Assembly: GCF_001983935.1 (NCBI RefSeq)
Contig: NZ_CP017641.1
Location: forward strand, 1,178,001-1,242,000
Reading direction: 5' to 3'
DNA from: Fuerstiella marisgermanici
Lineage (GTDB): Bacteria > Planctomycetota > Planctomycetia > Planctomycetales > Planctomycetaceae
DNA length: 64,000 nucleotides
A program made the translations under genes and the position numbers. Positions within the stretch are counted from its first letter, which is position 1. Every line of letters begins with the position of its first letter. Below are positions 55,890 through 64,000 of this stretch, piece after piece. The notes below the pieces were generated by a model, which was given only the letters and a program-made list of their open reading frames with translations, had not been told where the DNA came from and made no database searches.

Positions 55890-57460
55890 GTAGCTGTCCA
55901 TTTCAGCTTGGAGACTGGTCTTTTTCTGTCGGTTAGATTTTGATACGACAGGTGGATGGACACGGATGTCAGTCAGATCATCGCTGTGGAAGTGAAGCAG
56001 CTTGTGCTTAGCCTGCAGCGTGAGGTTGCGGAGCTGCGGGACGAGAACCGGCGGCTGCGTGATCGGATTGAAGAGCTCGAAGGTAAGAACCCCACAGAGC
56101 GACTCGACGAGGCGTTTTCGGTGACGGCGGAAGAGAGACGCCGCGCTGAAACGGGCCGCCGAAAAGGTCGCAAAAAACAATCCTCGGCGCGTCGCGGTCG
56201 TCGCACAACCGAGCAGAAAGCGGACAACGCCGAACGACGCGAACTCATTCTGCCGGAAGGTTACAACGTCGCAGAGTGCCGTTTCGTTCGGGAACGTTTC
56301 GTCTGGAGAGTGATCAACGGCCAAGCCGTGCAGGTCGTCTATGAAATCTATCACGGCCCCAACGGCGAGAAATCCGAAATTCCGGGCGTGTGGCCGCGGT
56401 CCGAATTCGGCATTGAAGTTCATATCGCGCTGGCTCGCATTGTGACCATCACGGGACTGTCGATCGACAAGACGTGTGCATTGATTGAATTCTTCTGGAA
56501 TCTGCCGCTCGGCAAATCCCAGGCGGACGCTCTGTTGAATCAACTGGCACGGCGTTGGGAACAGGAATTCGAATCTCTGTGTGACCTGATGGCGTTCAGT
56601 GCGATTGTGCATGCAGACGAAACCAGTTGGAGTATCAACAGCGTGTGGGCTTTTTTGTCGGAGAAGGCGCGCGTGCTGATCTTCGGATGCCGCAAAGACG
56701 GCGACACACTGGCTCAGATCCTGTCGAAAGAGTTGTTTGGAGGCGTGCTTGTTTCGGACGATGCGGCCGTGTACCGAGGTTTCAGTCACGCACAGAAATG
56801 CTGGGCTCACCTGCTGCGGAAGGCCATCCGTCTGACGCTGCTGAAGCCGGACAACGAAGAGTACCAGCGACTGCTCGACGGCCTGCTGGAAATTTTCTAC
56901 GCGGCCAAACGCCACGCCGCCGATGGTCGTCTTGGCGATGCCGGTCGTGCGGCGAAGGTCGATGAACTTGATAACACGCTGGCGGCTCTGCTGGTGCGTT
57001 ACTGCGCCGAGGATTCCGATGTTCGGGCGGCCGACTTCGGCAAGGATTTTGACAACCTGGTCTCAGAACTGATTCGGCTGATGACGGAAGAGGAGTTGTT
57101 TTGTTTTGTGACAAGCCCGGCCGCGCCAGCAACGAACAACGAAGCGGAACGCAGTCTTCGCGGCGCGGCCATGGACCGTCGCACAGGTCGAACGAGCAAA
57201 ACATCGAAGGGAGCCCGTCGCCGCAGCATTCTTACAAGCGTCCTGGAATCGCTGAATCTCCATCTGAAAACACCAACGCTCAGTTCCGTGGTGGCCGAGG
57301 TCATGACGTGGCAGCAGGATGGATTCAGTCTGTTTGATCGACTGAAACTTGAAGTCGGCCTGACCTCCGCGCCGCCCGGTCAGTCGCGACTGTCCAAACT
57401 CGTCCCCGCCAACTGAACACCACACCTCACGCTGCGCACCACGCGGAAATGGACAGCTAC
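55890..57460 (+). mobile_element. IS66-like insertion sequence, copy 2
   Basis: Same element as at 25530-27100, with the same 15-bp terminal inverted repeats (GTAGCTGTCCATTTC and its complement) at both ends. It has inserted into the 3' end of the kinase-TPR gene. Flanking bases (TTTGCGGG on the left, CACGGACG on the right) do not form a direct repeat. Confidence 0.88.
55956..57416 (+). CDS. IS66 family transposase, copy 2
   Basis: A 486-residue transposase that differs from the copy at 25596-27056 by one residue (Asp in 'KDFDNL' instead of Ala), a C-to-A change. Coiled coil, basic linker and DDE residues (HADETSW, SDDAAVY, NNEAERS) are the same. The near-identity shows recent transposition or gene conversion. 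Its 3' end lies on the opposite strand to the tail of the kinase gene. Confidence 0.9.
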   Translation: MDTDVSQIIAVEVKQLVLSLQREVAELRDENRRLRDRIEELEGKNPTERLDEAFSVTAEERRRAETGRRKGRKKQSSARRGRRTTEQKADNAERRELILPEGYNVAECRFVRERFVWRVINGQAVQVVYEIYHGPNGEKSEIPGVWPRSEFGIEVHIALARIVTITGLSIDKTCALIEFFWNLPLGKSQADALLNQLARRWEQEFESLCDLMAFSAIVHADETSWSINSVWAFLSEKARVLIFGCRKDGDTLAQILSKELFGGVLVSDDAAVYRGFSHAQKCWAHLLRKAIRLTLLKPDNEEYQRLLDGLLEIFYAAKRHAADGRLGDAGRAAKVDELDNTLAALLVRYCAEDSDVRAADFGKDFDNLVSELIRLMTEEELFCFVTSPAAPATNNEAERSLRGAAMDRRTGRTSKTSKGARRRSILTSVLESLNLHLKTPTLSSVVAEVMTWQQDGFSLFDRLKLEVGLTSAPPGQSRLSKLVPAN

Positions 57461-60400
57461 CACGGACGGCCCTGCTGCCTCCAGCTTCTCTGCATAAGCA
57501 AATGCAGCGTCCACCATTCCGTGGCGCCACGCAAACAGAACGCGGTTGGCCATGTCGTCGACATTCAGTCCATCGAATTCGACGTTGCGAATACTGTCTT
57601 TTTTGTCGGCCAGCAAAGCCAGTGCCTCTGCCTGCTCCGCAAACTGCAGCGCAGGCATCGACCACGAATGACTGTTCTGGCCCAACTCATGACTGCGACG
57701 CAGAATCTTCTGCGATTCGTCAAAGCGGCCCAGATACAACAGCACCTGACCTTTGCGAAACAAACCAAGCGCGTAGTCCGGTTTCTTTTCTAACGCTCGT
57801 TCAAGATCGGTGAGCCCCCTTTTGTAGTAACCCATCTTCATCCAGGCATCGCCCTCATTACTCATCGCCTGATAATCATCGGGAAGCTGAGCGATTGCTT
57901 TATCAAAGGCGTCGACGGATTCTTCGAACATGCCCCACGCTCGATAGCAGATCCCAAGGTTGTACCAGGCATCTGGAATGTCCGGTCGAATCTCAATCGC
58001 TTTTTTATAGTGTTGGATGGCTTCGGTATAGTTATTCTGCCGTTTTAGGACAACGGCCAGATTCACGTGAGCATCAGCACGGTGGGGGGCCGGCAATTCG
58101 AGCTCCAGCGCGTGGCGAAAATGTCGCGTGGCCTGAACCTGGTCACCCGTTTCGCGAAGTGCATTGCCGAGATTGTAGTGCAGATATCCGTCCGGTTTGT
58201 CGATCAGTTCCGCAGCCATAAGGTAAGCCTGAATGGCTTTACGGAACTCTCCTGCCGTGTCATGACATGTACCAATAAACTGCCACGCTTCACCGTCGCG
58301 GGGATTCACCGCAAGTGCTGCTTCGGCATGCCTTATCGCGGCGTCATTTTTCGACAGCCTTGCCAGGTTCCTGGCCAGCATCAACTCCGCACCCGCCAGC
58401 GTTGGGTTAAGTTCAATTGCTTTTTCCAGTGGGGCTTTCGCTGCCTCGTATCGCTTCTGAATATACAACAGTCCGCCCAATGCATAGTGCGACAGATCGA
58501 GTTGCGGATCGGCGCGGATGGCTTCACGCAGCATTTCTTCGCCCTTGTTCCTGTCCAGAGTGTCGTCTACCGAGGCCTTGTAGTTGAATGCCTGAGCCAC
58601 CATGGTCATGGCAATCGCCGAATCCGGGTATTCGTTCAGAGTTCGGTCCGCGAGTTCTGCGGCAGCCGCGTGGTGTTCAAGCAGCCCGAGCGTTCGAAAC
58701 AGCCGATGCCGCGCCCTTAGATTTTTCGGATCGAGCGTCACCGCTCGTTCGAAGGCATCTCGCGCCCGTTCAAGATCCCTCGCGCGGAAATAGAACATGC
58801 CCAGACTTCCGGCCGCAAACGCAGACTCCGGTCGCAGCGACTGAGCCACAATGTAATGACTCAACGCGTCCTCCGGCGCGTCCACTTCGCTGATGCGGGC
58901 AAATTCGAAGTTCAGCCAGAAGTCGTCTGGTGCGCGTTTGAGCGCTTCACGGTAAAGCGGCCCTCGTTCGGTGGGCGGCAGGCGTTCTCCCAGACGTATA
59001 GTGATGTCGGGGCTGACGATCGCGAGATCGTCTGACGCTGCCAATTTCTGAAGCCGTGGATCAGGTGTTGTGGACTCAGCCAACAGCGGGGGCGTGCTGC
59101 GAATGAAGGATTCGAGTTCCGTTGGCGAATCGTCGACGGACTCCGCCAGTTGTTGAATCGCGTCATACTGATTCTGTAAAGAGGCGTCATCGGGATTCTG
59201 CTGCGTCAGGTAGGTCAATGTCAGACTCCAGTCATCCAGCCCCGCCAAAATTCGCTCAGTGGCCACGGACTGCTTGATCGAATCCGCTGCCCGCTCCGCG
59301 TTGTCGAGCGGTGATTCACCGAGCCAGTCTGTGAGTGCACTGAGATATTCGTTTGCCGCCTGATCCACGTTCAGGGTTCCAGCCAGTGACGTGGATCTCG
59401 CAATGCGAGCCCCTTCCAGGCGGCGCACCAGCGCTAGGTCACGGTTGAGCGATTCAAGCTGATCTGTGAGTTCCGCGTTCGGTGCGACGCTCAGCAGGCT
59501 TTCGGCCTGAACCAGTTCGGCCGTCGGCGCAGAAAAGTCTCCTGATCGCACGCGATGTGCTTCACGCAGAAAGTCGGCTGCTCGACCAAGAGACGAATTC
59601 GCCTGCGACGCAATCTGCTCAGACTGATAACGCAAACTCACCCGTCGTTCGATATAGCCGGGCGTCAGAACTGCCAGTGTTACCAAAACCAGAAGCAACA
59701 GACTCGACAACGCCGCCGTGGTTGGGTTGCGGCGGCACCAGCGCTGCAACCGCTCAAAGCGACTGACCGGGCGAGACTGAATTGGCTGATGATTCTGCCA
59801 CCGTTTCAGTTCCTCGGCAAGTTCGCGCGCAGATGCAAAACGCCGAGCTGGATCCTTCTGCAGACACCGCAGGCAGATTGTTTCGATGTCGCAGCCGACG
59901 AGCGGGTTCAGCTGGCGAGGAGGCGTCGGTTCGAAATCCAGCACCAGCCGCAGCGTGTCCACGGCCGTGGAAGCCTGGAACGGTGGACGACCGGTAATGA
60001 GGCAATACAAAATGGCTCCCAGAGAATACACATCGGATGTCGTTGTGACGTCGGCCGAATCGGCGGTTGCCTGTTCGGGGGCCATGTAGGCCGGAGTTCC
60101 AATAATCTGGCCGGTCTGCGTTAGCCCGTCTGTTTCATCGTGACGTCGAGCCAGCCCGAAGTCAGTTACTTTCGGCGTTCCGTCTGCGTCGACCAGGATG
60201 TTGCCCGGCTTTAAATCACGATGAATGATCCCTCGATCGTGCGCAAACTGCACTGCATTGGCGATCGCAACCACATGAGCAACCGCATCCGTTTGATTGA
60301 AGGGGCCATCACGCAACAGCGCGGCCAAAGACGGGCCGTTGATAAACGCCATCGAATAAAAATGATTTCCATCGTGCGTCCCGACTTCATACACCGGCAC

Positions 60401-60859
60401 GATTCCGGGGTGATCCAGTCCGGCAGCCGCTCGCGCCTCGACCAGAAACCGGTCGACCACATATTCGCTGGCAAGGCGGCCGCTAAGAATCATCTTTAAC
60501 GCTACAATCCGGTCCAGACTGCGCTGCCGCGCTTTGTACACAACGCCCATGCCGCCGCGAGCGATCTCAGCCAGCACTTCGTAGTCCGGCAGATCGATAC
60601 ACGCGCCTGTGCCGCTGTCGGAGGTCGCGTCGTTTGGCATCGCTATCAGCGTCGGCGCCGACTGCCGGGCCGGAGTATTACCAAACGCGCCGTCTATCGC
60701 GCGATGAATACGATTGTAGTCGTCAAAGAAGGAACGGAGCGCATCGGACGAATCGCCGTGCTGAGCGATGAATTCGTCCTGATCCGGCGGCTCGCCGTTT
60801 TCGACGGCAGCGAGGTAGTCTGCAATAAGCTGATCAACACTTGTGTTGTCTGAGGTCAT
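57380..60859 (-). CDS. membrane Ser/Thr protein kinase with TPR repeats, 3' end cut by IS
   Basis: Kinase domain (about 93-350): glycine loop 'IARGGMGVVYKA', Lys122 in 'VALKM', Asp215 in 'HRDLKPGN', DFG at 233-235, and 'GTPAYMAPEQA'. A membrane helix spans about 381-402; the outer part has about ten TPR-type repeats (about 620-1100). It starts at ATG 60859 with AGGGGG before it. The last 27 residues come from the IS66-like element, so about 1133 native residues remain. The sigma factor gene is 116 bases upstream; such pairs are typical of planctomycetes, where the kinase may signal to the sigma factor. Confidence 0.92.
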   Translation of the reverse strand: MTSDNTSVDQLIADYLAAVENGEPPDQDEFIAQHGDSSDALRSFFDDYNRIHRAIDGAFGNTPARQSAPTLIAMPNDATSDSGTGACIDLPDYEVLAEIARGGMGVVYKARQRSLDRIVALKMILSGRLASEYVVDRFLVEARAAAGLDHPGIVPVYEVGTHDGNHFYSMAFINGPSLAALLRDGPFNQTDAVAHVVAIANAVQFAHDRGIIHRDLKPGNILVDADGTPKVTDFGLARRHDETDGLTQTGQIIGTPAYMAPEQATADSADVTTTSDVYSLGAILYCLITGRPPFQASTAVDTLRLVLDFEPTPPRQLNPLVGCDIETICLRCLQKDPARRFASARELAEELKRWQNHQPIQSRPVSRFERLQRWCRRNPTTAALSSLLLLVLVTLAVLTPGYIERRVSLRYQSEQIASQANSSLGRAADFLREAHRVRSGDFSAPTAELVQAESLLSVAPNAELTDQLESLNRDLALVRRLEGARIARSTSLAGTLNVDQAANEYLSALTDWLGESPLDNAERAADSIKQSVATERILAGLDDWSLTLTYLTQQNPDDASLQNQYDAIQQLAESVDDSPTELESFIRSTPPLLAESTTPDPRLQKLAASDDLAIVSPDITIRLGERLPPTERGPLYREALKRAPDDFWLNFEFARISEVDAPEDALSHYIVAQSLRPESAFAAGSLGMFYFRARDLERARDAFERAVTLDPKNLRARHRLFRTLGLLEHHAAAAELADRTLNEYPDSAIAMTMVAQAFNYKASVDDTLDRNKGEEMLREAIRADPQLDLSHYALGGLLYIQKRYEAAKAPLEKAIELNPTLAGAELMLARNLARLSKNDAAIRHAEAALAVNPRDGEAWQFIGTCHDTAGEFRKAIQAYLMAAELIDKPDGYLHYNLGNALRETGDQVQATRHFRHALELELPAPHRADAHVNLAVVLKRQNNYTEAIQHYKKAIEIRPDIPDAWYNLGICYRAWGMFEESVDAFDKAIAQLPDDYQAMSNEGDAWMKMGYYKRGLTDLERALEKKPDYALGLFRKGQVLLYLGRFDESQKILRRSHELGQNSHSWSMPALQFAEQAEALALLADKKDSIRNVEFDGLNVDDMANRVLFAWRHGMVDAAFAYAEKLEAAGPSVVAVHFRVVRSVRCGVQLAGTSLDSRD

Positions 60860-60975
60860 CAGTTTCCCCCTGAGCTTCGCGACAAAATTTATAGAGCCTC
60901 TGTATTGCTCAAATCAATGATAAATGCCGCTGCTTAAAGTCGCTGTGCCCTTGGCGCAATCGCGGAGGCGAACAT

Positions 60976-61533
60976 TTACTCTTCACGCAACTTCGTGCGC
61001 AACGCCTTTAGTCCTCGTTTCAGCAGGCCTGCAACGGCGGCCGGTGATCGATCCATTTCGTCGGCGATCTGTGAGATGGCCAACCCCTGCCAATGATGAA
61101 GCTCGACGGCCCGCCTCTGACTATCCGGCAGACGGCTGACGGCTTCGCACAACTCAACAATCTGTTCCGCACGCTCCACCCGTTCGTCGGGTGCCGTGGC
61201 CTCGTCGATCAGCATCGCTTCCATTCGAATGGACGACTGATCAAGCGTTGCACAAATGGTTTGTTCGCGGCGAATGTCGCGCCGCTCCCGGGCATAATGT
61301 TTGACTGCGTGGCCGAGATTTCTGGCAAGAATGCGCCGCAGCCAGGCCAGCCGCTCCGCTTCTGTTTCACCTCGAAAGTCGTCCACGCCGCCGACTGCCT
61401 GCAGCAACGTCTGCTGCACCACGTCAGACGGGTCCATCTTGGGCAACAGTTCCGATTTCATTCCCGCGATCGCCAGCGCACGAAGATAAGCGCGGTAACG
61501 ACCCCAGTGATTTAGAAAGTTGGTCTGGTTCAT
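60976..61533 (-). CDS. ECF-type RNA polymerase sigma factor
   Basis: About 185 residues from ATG 61533; the open frame reaches 61755, but the additional residues do not look like a sigma factor. Region 2: 'MDPSDVVQQTLLQAVGGVDDFRGETEAERLAWLRRILARNLGHAVKHYAR' in outline. Region 4: 'LPDSQRRAVELHHWQGLAISQIADEMDRSPAAVAGLLKRGLKALR'. No anti-sigma factor is adjacent; a membrane Ser/Thr kinase follows. This fits the planctomycete ECF groups coupled to kinases. Confidence 0.9.
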   Translation of the reverse strand: MNQTNFLNHWGRYRAYLRALAIAGMKSELLPKMDPSDVVQQTLLQAVGGVDDFRGETEAERLAWLRRILARNLGHAVKHYARERRDIRREQTICATLDQSSIRMEAMLIDEATAPDERVERAEQIVELCEAVSRLPDSQRRAVELHHWQGLAISQIADEMDRSPAAVAGLLKRGLKALRTKLREE

Positions 61534-61955
61534 CAGCTCCGCTCTGGTCAGGCTCTCAATGCTGCACCGTGATTGCGTGACAAGAGTGTACCGAGCCAAT
61601 TCGCAGGCCGCACGGGTCAAACGAAGAACTAATAACTGGCCGAGCGAATCCGGACGGAAGTTCGAAAAATCACACTTTCCGCGCCCCGTGACAGCATGTT
61701 TTTCCTCCGGCTTGAAACACTCGCAGTGGTCGCATACCGGCAAACTTTTGACCATCGCCTAAAACCGGCAGATTTCGCGCCCGACATGCGTCAGCGTGGC
61801 CTCTTTTAACGTGGGACGCTCGTCCGCTATGCCCGCCGAAACGCGCTTAAGCACGAGTTAAAACAGACGGTGCTCCCGCCATTCGTCTAACGGTGCAACT
61901 CGCATCTCGTTTTCATGAAAAAACTTACGATGTTCTGTGAAGCCGGGAAAATTTA

Positions 61956-62009
61956 CGTGGCGCTCGCGCAATAAGACTGGTGGATGCCGGTCATTCGGCG
62001 CGGCACGTT
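61956..62009 (+). promoter_or_regulatory. 54-bp element upstream of the first PEP-CTERM gene
   Basis: CGTGGCGCTCG(C/T)GCAATA begins a 54-base block that recurs with few changes at 63075-63128, upstream of the second PEP-CTERM gene. The block ends 23 bases before the first start codon and 30 before the second. Both contain GATGCC(G/C)GTCATTCGGCGCG. It may be a shared promoter, operator or 5' leader. The spacing does not fit a sigma-54 -24/-12 promoter. Confidence 0.6.
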
Positions 62010-62032
62010 CTCGAACAGAGAGGTACACCCCT

Positions 62033-62728
62033 ATGAAGCATCAATGCAAATTTATGGTCAGCCTTCCAGCCCTCGCGTTCGGGCTGTTGCTCAACTGCGC
62101 CGCAACGGCAGACATCATTGTCAACGGCGGTTTCGAACTGGACGCAAACACGGATGGAATCGCCGATGGCTGGACCTATGCGTCGCAGGACGCAAATCCT
62201 CCAAATTTGACATTGGGCATAAACGCTTCACGGGCTTTCGAGGGCAACAACTTCGTTGGTTTCAACAGCGGAAATCAGGCTCCCAACGGCATCGTCCAAC
62301 AGCTTGTTCCAACGAACACCGGAACCGAGTACACAGTGACATTCCACGTTGCGCGACTTGCGAACTCCCCCTTTTTCGGGACGTCGCAGATTTTTGGGGA
62401 GGCCTTTGACGGCACCGGTACCAATCAGCTTGGGAGTCTTCTGCTGCAGGATCTGACAGGCAGCCCGTTCGGCGATCCTAATCGTCCGAGCTACGAAATG
62501 GGAAGCTTCAGTTTTACGGCGACGGGAACACAGTCGCTGATCCGATTCTCCGATGCGACGACCAACAACGGCCAGAATTTTGATACTTCCCTGGACGCGG
62601 TCAGCGTGACTGCGGTCCCCGAACCTTCGTCGTATGCTTTGCTGAGCGGGGCCGGAATCGGATTCGTCGTGGTCGGGCGACGGCGACGAGCGAATGCCAG
62701 GCGAAGACCGACCTGGGGCGCTCACTGA
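62033..62728 (+). CDS. PEP-CTERM sorted exported protein
   Basis: About 231 residues from ATG 62033, with AGAGAGG a dozen bases before. A signal peptide (about 1-26, ending CAATADI) is followed by a beta-rich domain that starts 'IIVNGGFELDANTDGIADGW', a carbohydrate-binding-like fold. The C-terminus has the sorting signal 'VPEPSSYALLSGAGIGFVVVGRRRR': PEP motif, membrane helix and Arg cluster. It is processed by an exosortase and likely sits in the extracellular polysaccharide matrix. Confidence 0.9.
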   Translation: MKHQCKFMVSLPALAFGLLLNCAATADIIVNGGFELDANTDGIADGWTYASQDANPPNLTLGINASRAFEGNNFVGFNSGNQAPNGIVQQLVPTNTGTEYTVTFHVARLANSPFFGTSQIFGEAFDGTGTNQLGSLLLQDLTGSPFGDPNRPSYEMGSFSFTATGTQSLIRFSDATTNNGQNFDTSLDAVSVTAVPEPSSYALLSGAGIGFVVVGRRRRANARRRPTWGAH

Positions 62729-63074
62729 TTCTGGCTGTGCCCGAGTCACTTTCACTCAATGGTTTCGACAACTGATTTGTGGAACCCAACTCATGATCTA
62801 TCTGAGTCCCAGGAGCCTGCCGCCGGGTGCCCCATCCGCGCAGCGGTTGGGCGCCGCAGGCACAGGAAGCTGCTCTCGAATGTTCCTCAGACTAGCAGCC
62901 CGTTTTCGTAGTTGTGCCGTCAGAGTAGTCTCTTGTTGCTCCGCAACCCAGCCTGGACAGGCTGGGCCACCCAGCGCAGAGGCCACACGTATGGTTTTCA
63001 GTTTCGACGTGGGAACCTCATGTCGTTTCCCGCTAGCAACTTATGAAGAATCCGAAACCAATTCCAAATTTTCG
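62729..63074. other. intergenic region with a dispersed repeat
   Basis: About 350 bases between the two PEP-CTERM genes. At 62821-62870 there is a minus-strand copy of the GTGCCTGCGGC(A/G)CCCA repeat seen at 7611 and 8168, and near 62946-62971 a GCCTGGACAGGC hairpin followed by TGGGCCACCCAGC. No gene recognised. Confidence 0.5.
62821..62870 (-). repeat. dispersed intergenic repeat, copy C (inverted)
   Basis: Complement reads CTTCCTGTGCCTGCGGCGCC, then CAACCGCTGCGCGGATGGGG and CACCC, matching the outline of copies A and B at 7.6 and 8.2 kb. One arm is degraded. Confidence 0.55.
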
Positions 63075-63128
63075 CGTGGCGCTCGTGCAATATGACTGGT
63101 AGATGCCCGTCATTCGGCGCGTTACGTT
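63075..63128 (+). promoter_or_regulatory. 54-bp element upstream of the second PEP-CTERM gene
   Basis: Same block as at 61956-62009: CGTGGCGCTCGTGCAATATG, then ACTGGTAGATGCCCGTCATT and CGGCGCGTTACGTT. About 47 of 54 bases match, far above the background similarity of the surrounding intergenic DNA. It ends 30 bases before the ATG at 63159. Confidence 0.6.
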
Positions 63129-63158
63129 TAAAGTCTCCACAATTCAAGTTTTTGAGCC

Positions 63159-63944
63159 ATGTATTCCACTCTTCGATCGGCCGCTGGTGCTGCCGTCACC
63201 GCCTCATTTCTTTTGGCATCCAGCCATCTCCACGCCGACATTATCTGGAATGCCTCATCCGGGCAAACACCGACCGGCACCGATCCGCTTTGGCTGCAAG
63301 TCGACGACGAGGATGATTTTGACCCCGTCATTGGTTCCTCCGGCGGCATCAACCACATGACTCTGCAAACCGACTCTGAAGGTATGCCGACGAATACGAG
63401 CAGAATGTACTTTCAAAGGCTTCCAGCAACTTTGCCGCTGGAAGCTGGCCGGGATCTGGTCGTCGAGTTTGAAATGCAACTGGTCTCCGGCACATCGTTC
63501 CTGCCAGCGTCCAGAGCACCAGCAACTGTCGCGATCAATGTCGCTGCGGGGGCTGCCATGTATCTGAATTTCACCGAAACCGGCATCGCTTTTCAGCAGT
63601 CCCAAACCAGCTTTTTTGATCAGGCTGCAATCAACACATCTGACTTCCATCAATACAGGCTCGAAATCGATCACGAAGCCGGAGCCGGTGGCGATGTCCT
63701 TCTGTACCAGGACGGCATATTGGTACAGACCTCATCGTTGCGGAACCAGCCATCGTTTTTCGGAACTCAGCCGAGAGTCTGGTTTGGCGAAGGCACGAAC
63801 GCCGCCTTTGGAGAATCCAACTGGCGTTCGTTCAGCGTCACCGCCGCCGTGCCCGAACCTTCGTCGTACGCCCTGCTGGCCGGAGCGACCATCGTGTTTG
63901 GCTGGCGGCGAAGGAAACGTTTATCAAGTCGGTCGCTGCGTTAG
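63159..63944 (+). CDS. PEP-CTERM sorted exported protein
   Basis: A 261-residue protein with a signal peptide (about 1-27, ending SSHLHAD) and a beta-rich lectin-like domain ('VVEFEMQLVSGTSF', 'HQYRLEIDHEAGAGGDVLLYQDGILV'). The C-terminal sorting signal is 'VPEPSSYALLAGATIVFGWRRRKR'. Its PEP motif is nearly identical to that of the neighbouring PEP-CTERM protein, though the rest is different. Probably an exosortase substrate of the same cell-surface system. Confidence 0.9.
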   Translation: MYSTLRSAAGAAVTASFLLASSHLHADIIWNASSGQTPTGTDPLWLQVDDEDDFDPVIGSSGGINHMTLQTDSEGMPTNTSRMYFQRLPATLPLEAGRDLVVEFEMQLVSGTSFLPASRAPATVAINVAAGAAMYLNFTETGIAFQQSQTSFFDQAAINTSDFHQYRLEIDHEAGAGGDVLLYQDGILVQTSSLRNQPSFFGTQPRVWFGEGTNAAFGESNWRSFSVTAAVPEPSSYALLAGATIVFGWRRRKRLSSRSLR

Positions 63945-63954
63945 CAGTCGCAAA

Positions 63955-64000
63955 TGCAGGCTCCTGCCTAACTGTAGAGGCGGCGGCAGGCGGGAGCATG
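63955..64000. terminator. imperfect hairpin at the end of the window
   Basis: ATGCAGGCTCCTGCC and GGCAGGCGGGAGCAT can pair imperfectly around a GC-rich centre just after the second PEP-CTERM gene. No T-tract is visible before the window ends. It shares the GCTCCTGCC word with the repeat at 45931-46008, so it may be a repeat and not a terminator. Confidence 0.4.

Noticed and set aside
61956-61980. Sigma-54 promoter before the PEP-CTERM genes
   Set aside because: TGGCGC and GCAA are present but the spacing between the GG and GC pairs is too short for a -24/-12 promoter.

Overview
The window looks like a chromosomal segment of a Planctomycetota bacterium (Planctomycetaceae-like). The clues are the gene families: a PSD1/planctomycete-cytochrome giant protein, three secreted formylglycine sulfatases, two PEP-CTERM proteins, an ECF sigma factor beside a Ser/Thr kinase with TPRs, a TVP38/CDP-alcohol/CdsA lipid cluster, small 'NPFKAP' membrane proteins, and a heavy load of insertion sequences. 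No rRNA operon, intact tRNA or CRISPR array was seen.

Layout. 1-8.5 kb is ordinary chromosome: the end of an S41 protease, a cyclic-nucleotide-binding protein, a class IV aminotransferase coupled to a frameshifted universal stress protein (USP), a sulfatase, a tandem pair of paralogous membrane proteins with a secreted partner, and a 1.2-kb gene-free stretch full of hairpin repeats. 8.5-13.3 kb is a mobile patch: group II intron with its reverse transcriptase, an IS91-type HUH transposase fragment, and an IS110 transposase with a structured noncoding leader. 13.9-25.4 kb is chromosomal: a SPOR-like secreted protein, the PSD1 cytochrome and a haem-motif terpene-cyclase-fold protein, a YkgJ-type Cys-cluster protein, folC, gamma-glutamyltransferase and nadA, several coupled by stop/start overlaps.

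25.5-45.8 kb is the accessory region. An IS66-like element and an ISL3 element precede a minus-strand phage-like integrative element. That element carries a tyrosine integrase, small HTH and HNH genes, a primase-helicase, a prohead-protease-like protein, a small tail component and a tape-measure gene cut by ISL3. No terminase, portal or capsid gene is visible. Beyond the integrase lies the 3' part of a tRNA-Leu(UAA) gene, flanked on both sides by clusters of GGGTGRTGTAA repeats, which looks like an attachment site with integrase arm sites. Next comes a serine-recombinase cassette sitting between remnants of two different IS3 elements.

46-64 kb returns to chromosome: two sulfatases, a methyltransferase, a DinB/DUF1572-like protein, tandem USPs separated by an in-frame TGA, two hypotheticals, a three-gene phospholipid/membrane cluster, a second IS66-like copy that cuts the 3' end of a large Ser/Thr kinase-TPR gene, its ECF sigma factor, and two PEP-CTERM genes that share a 54-bp upstream element.
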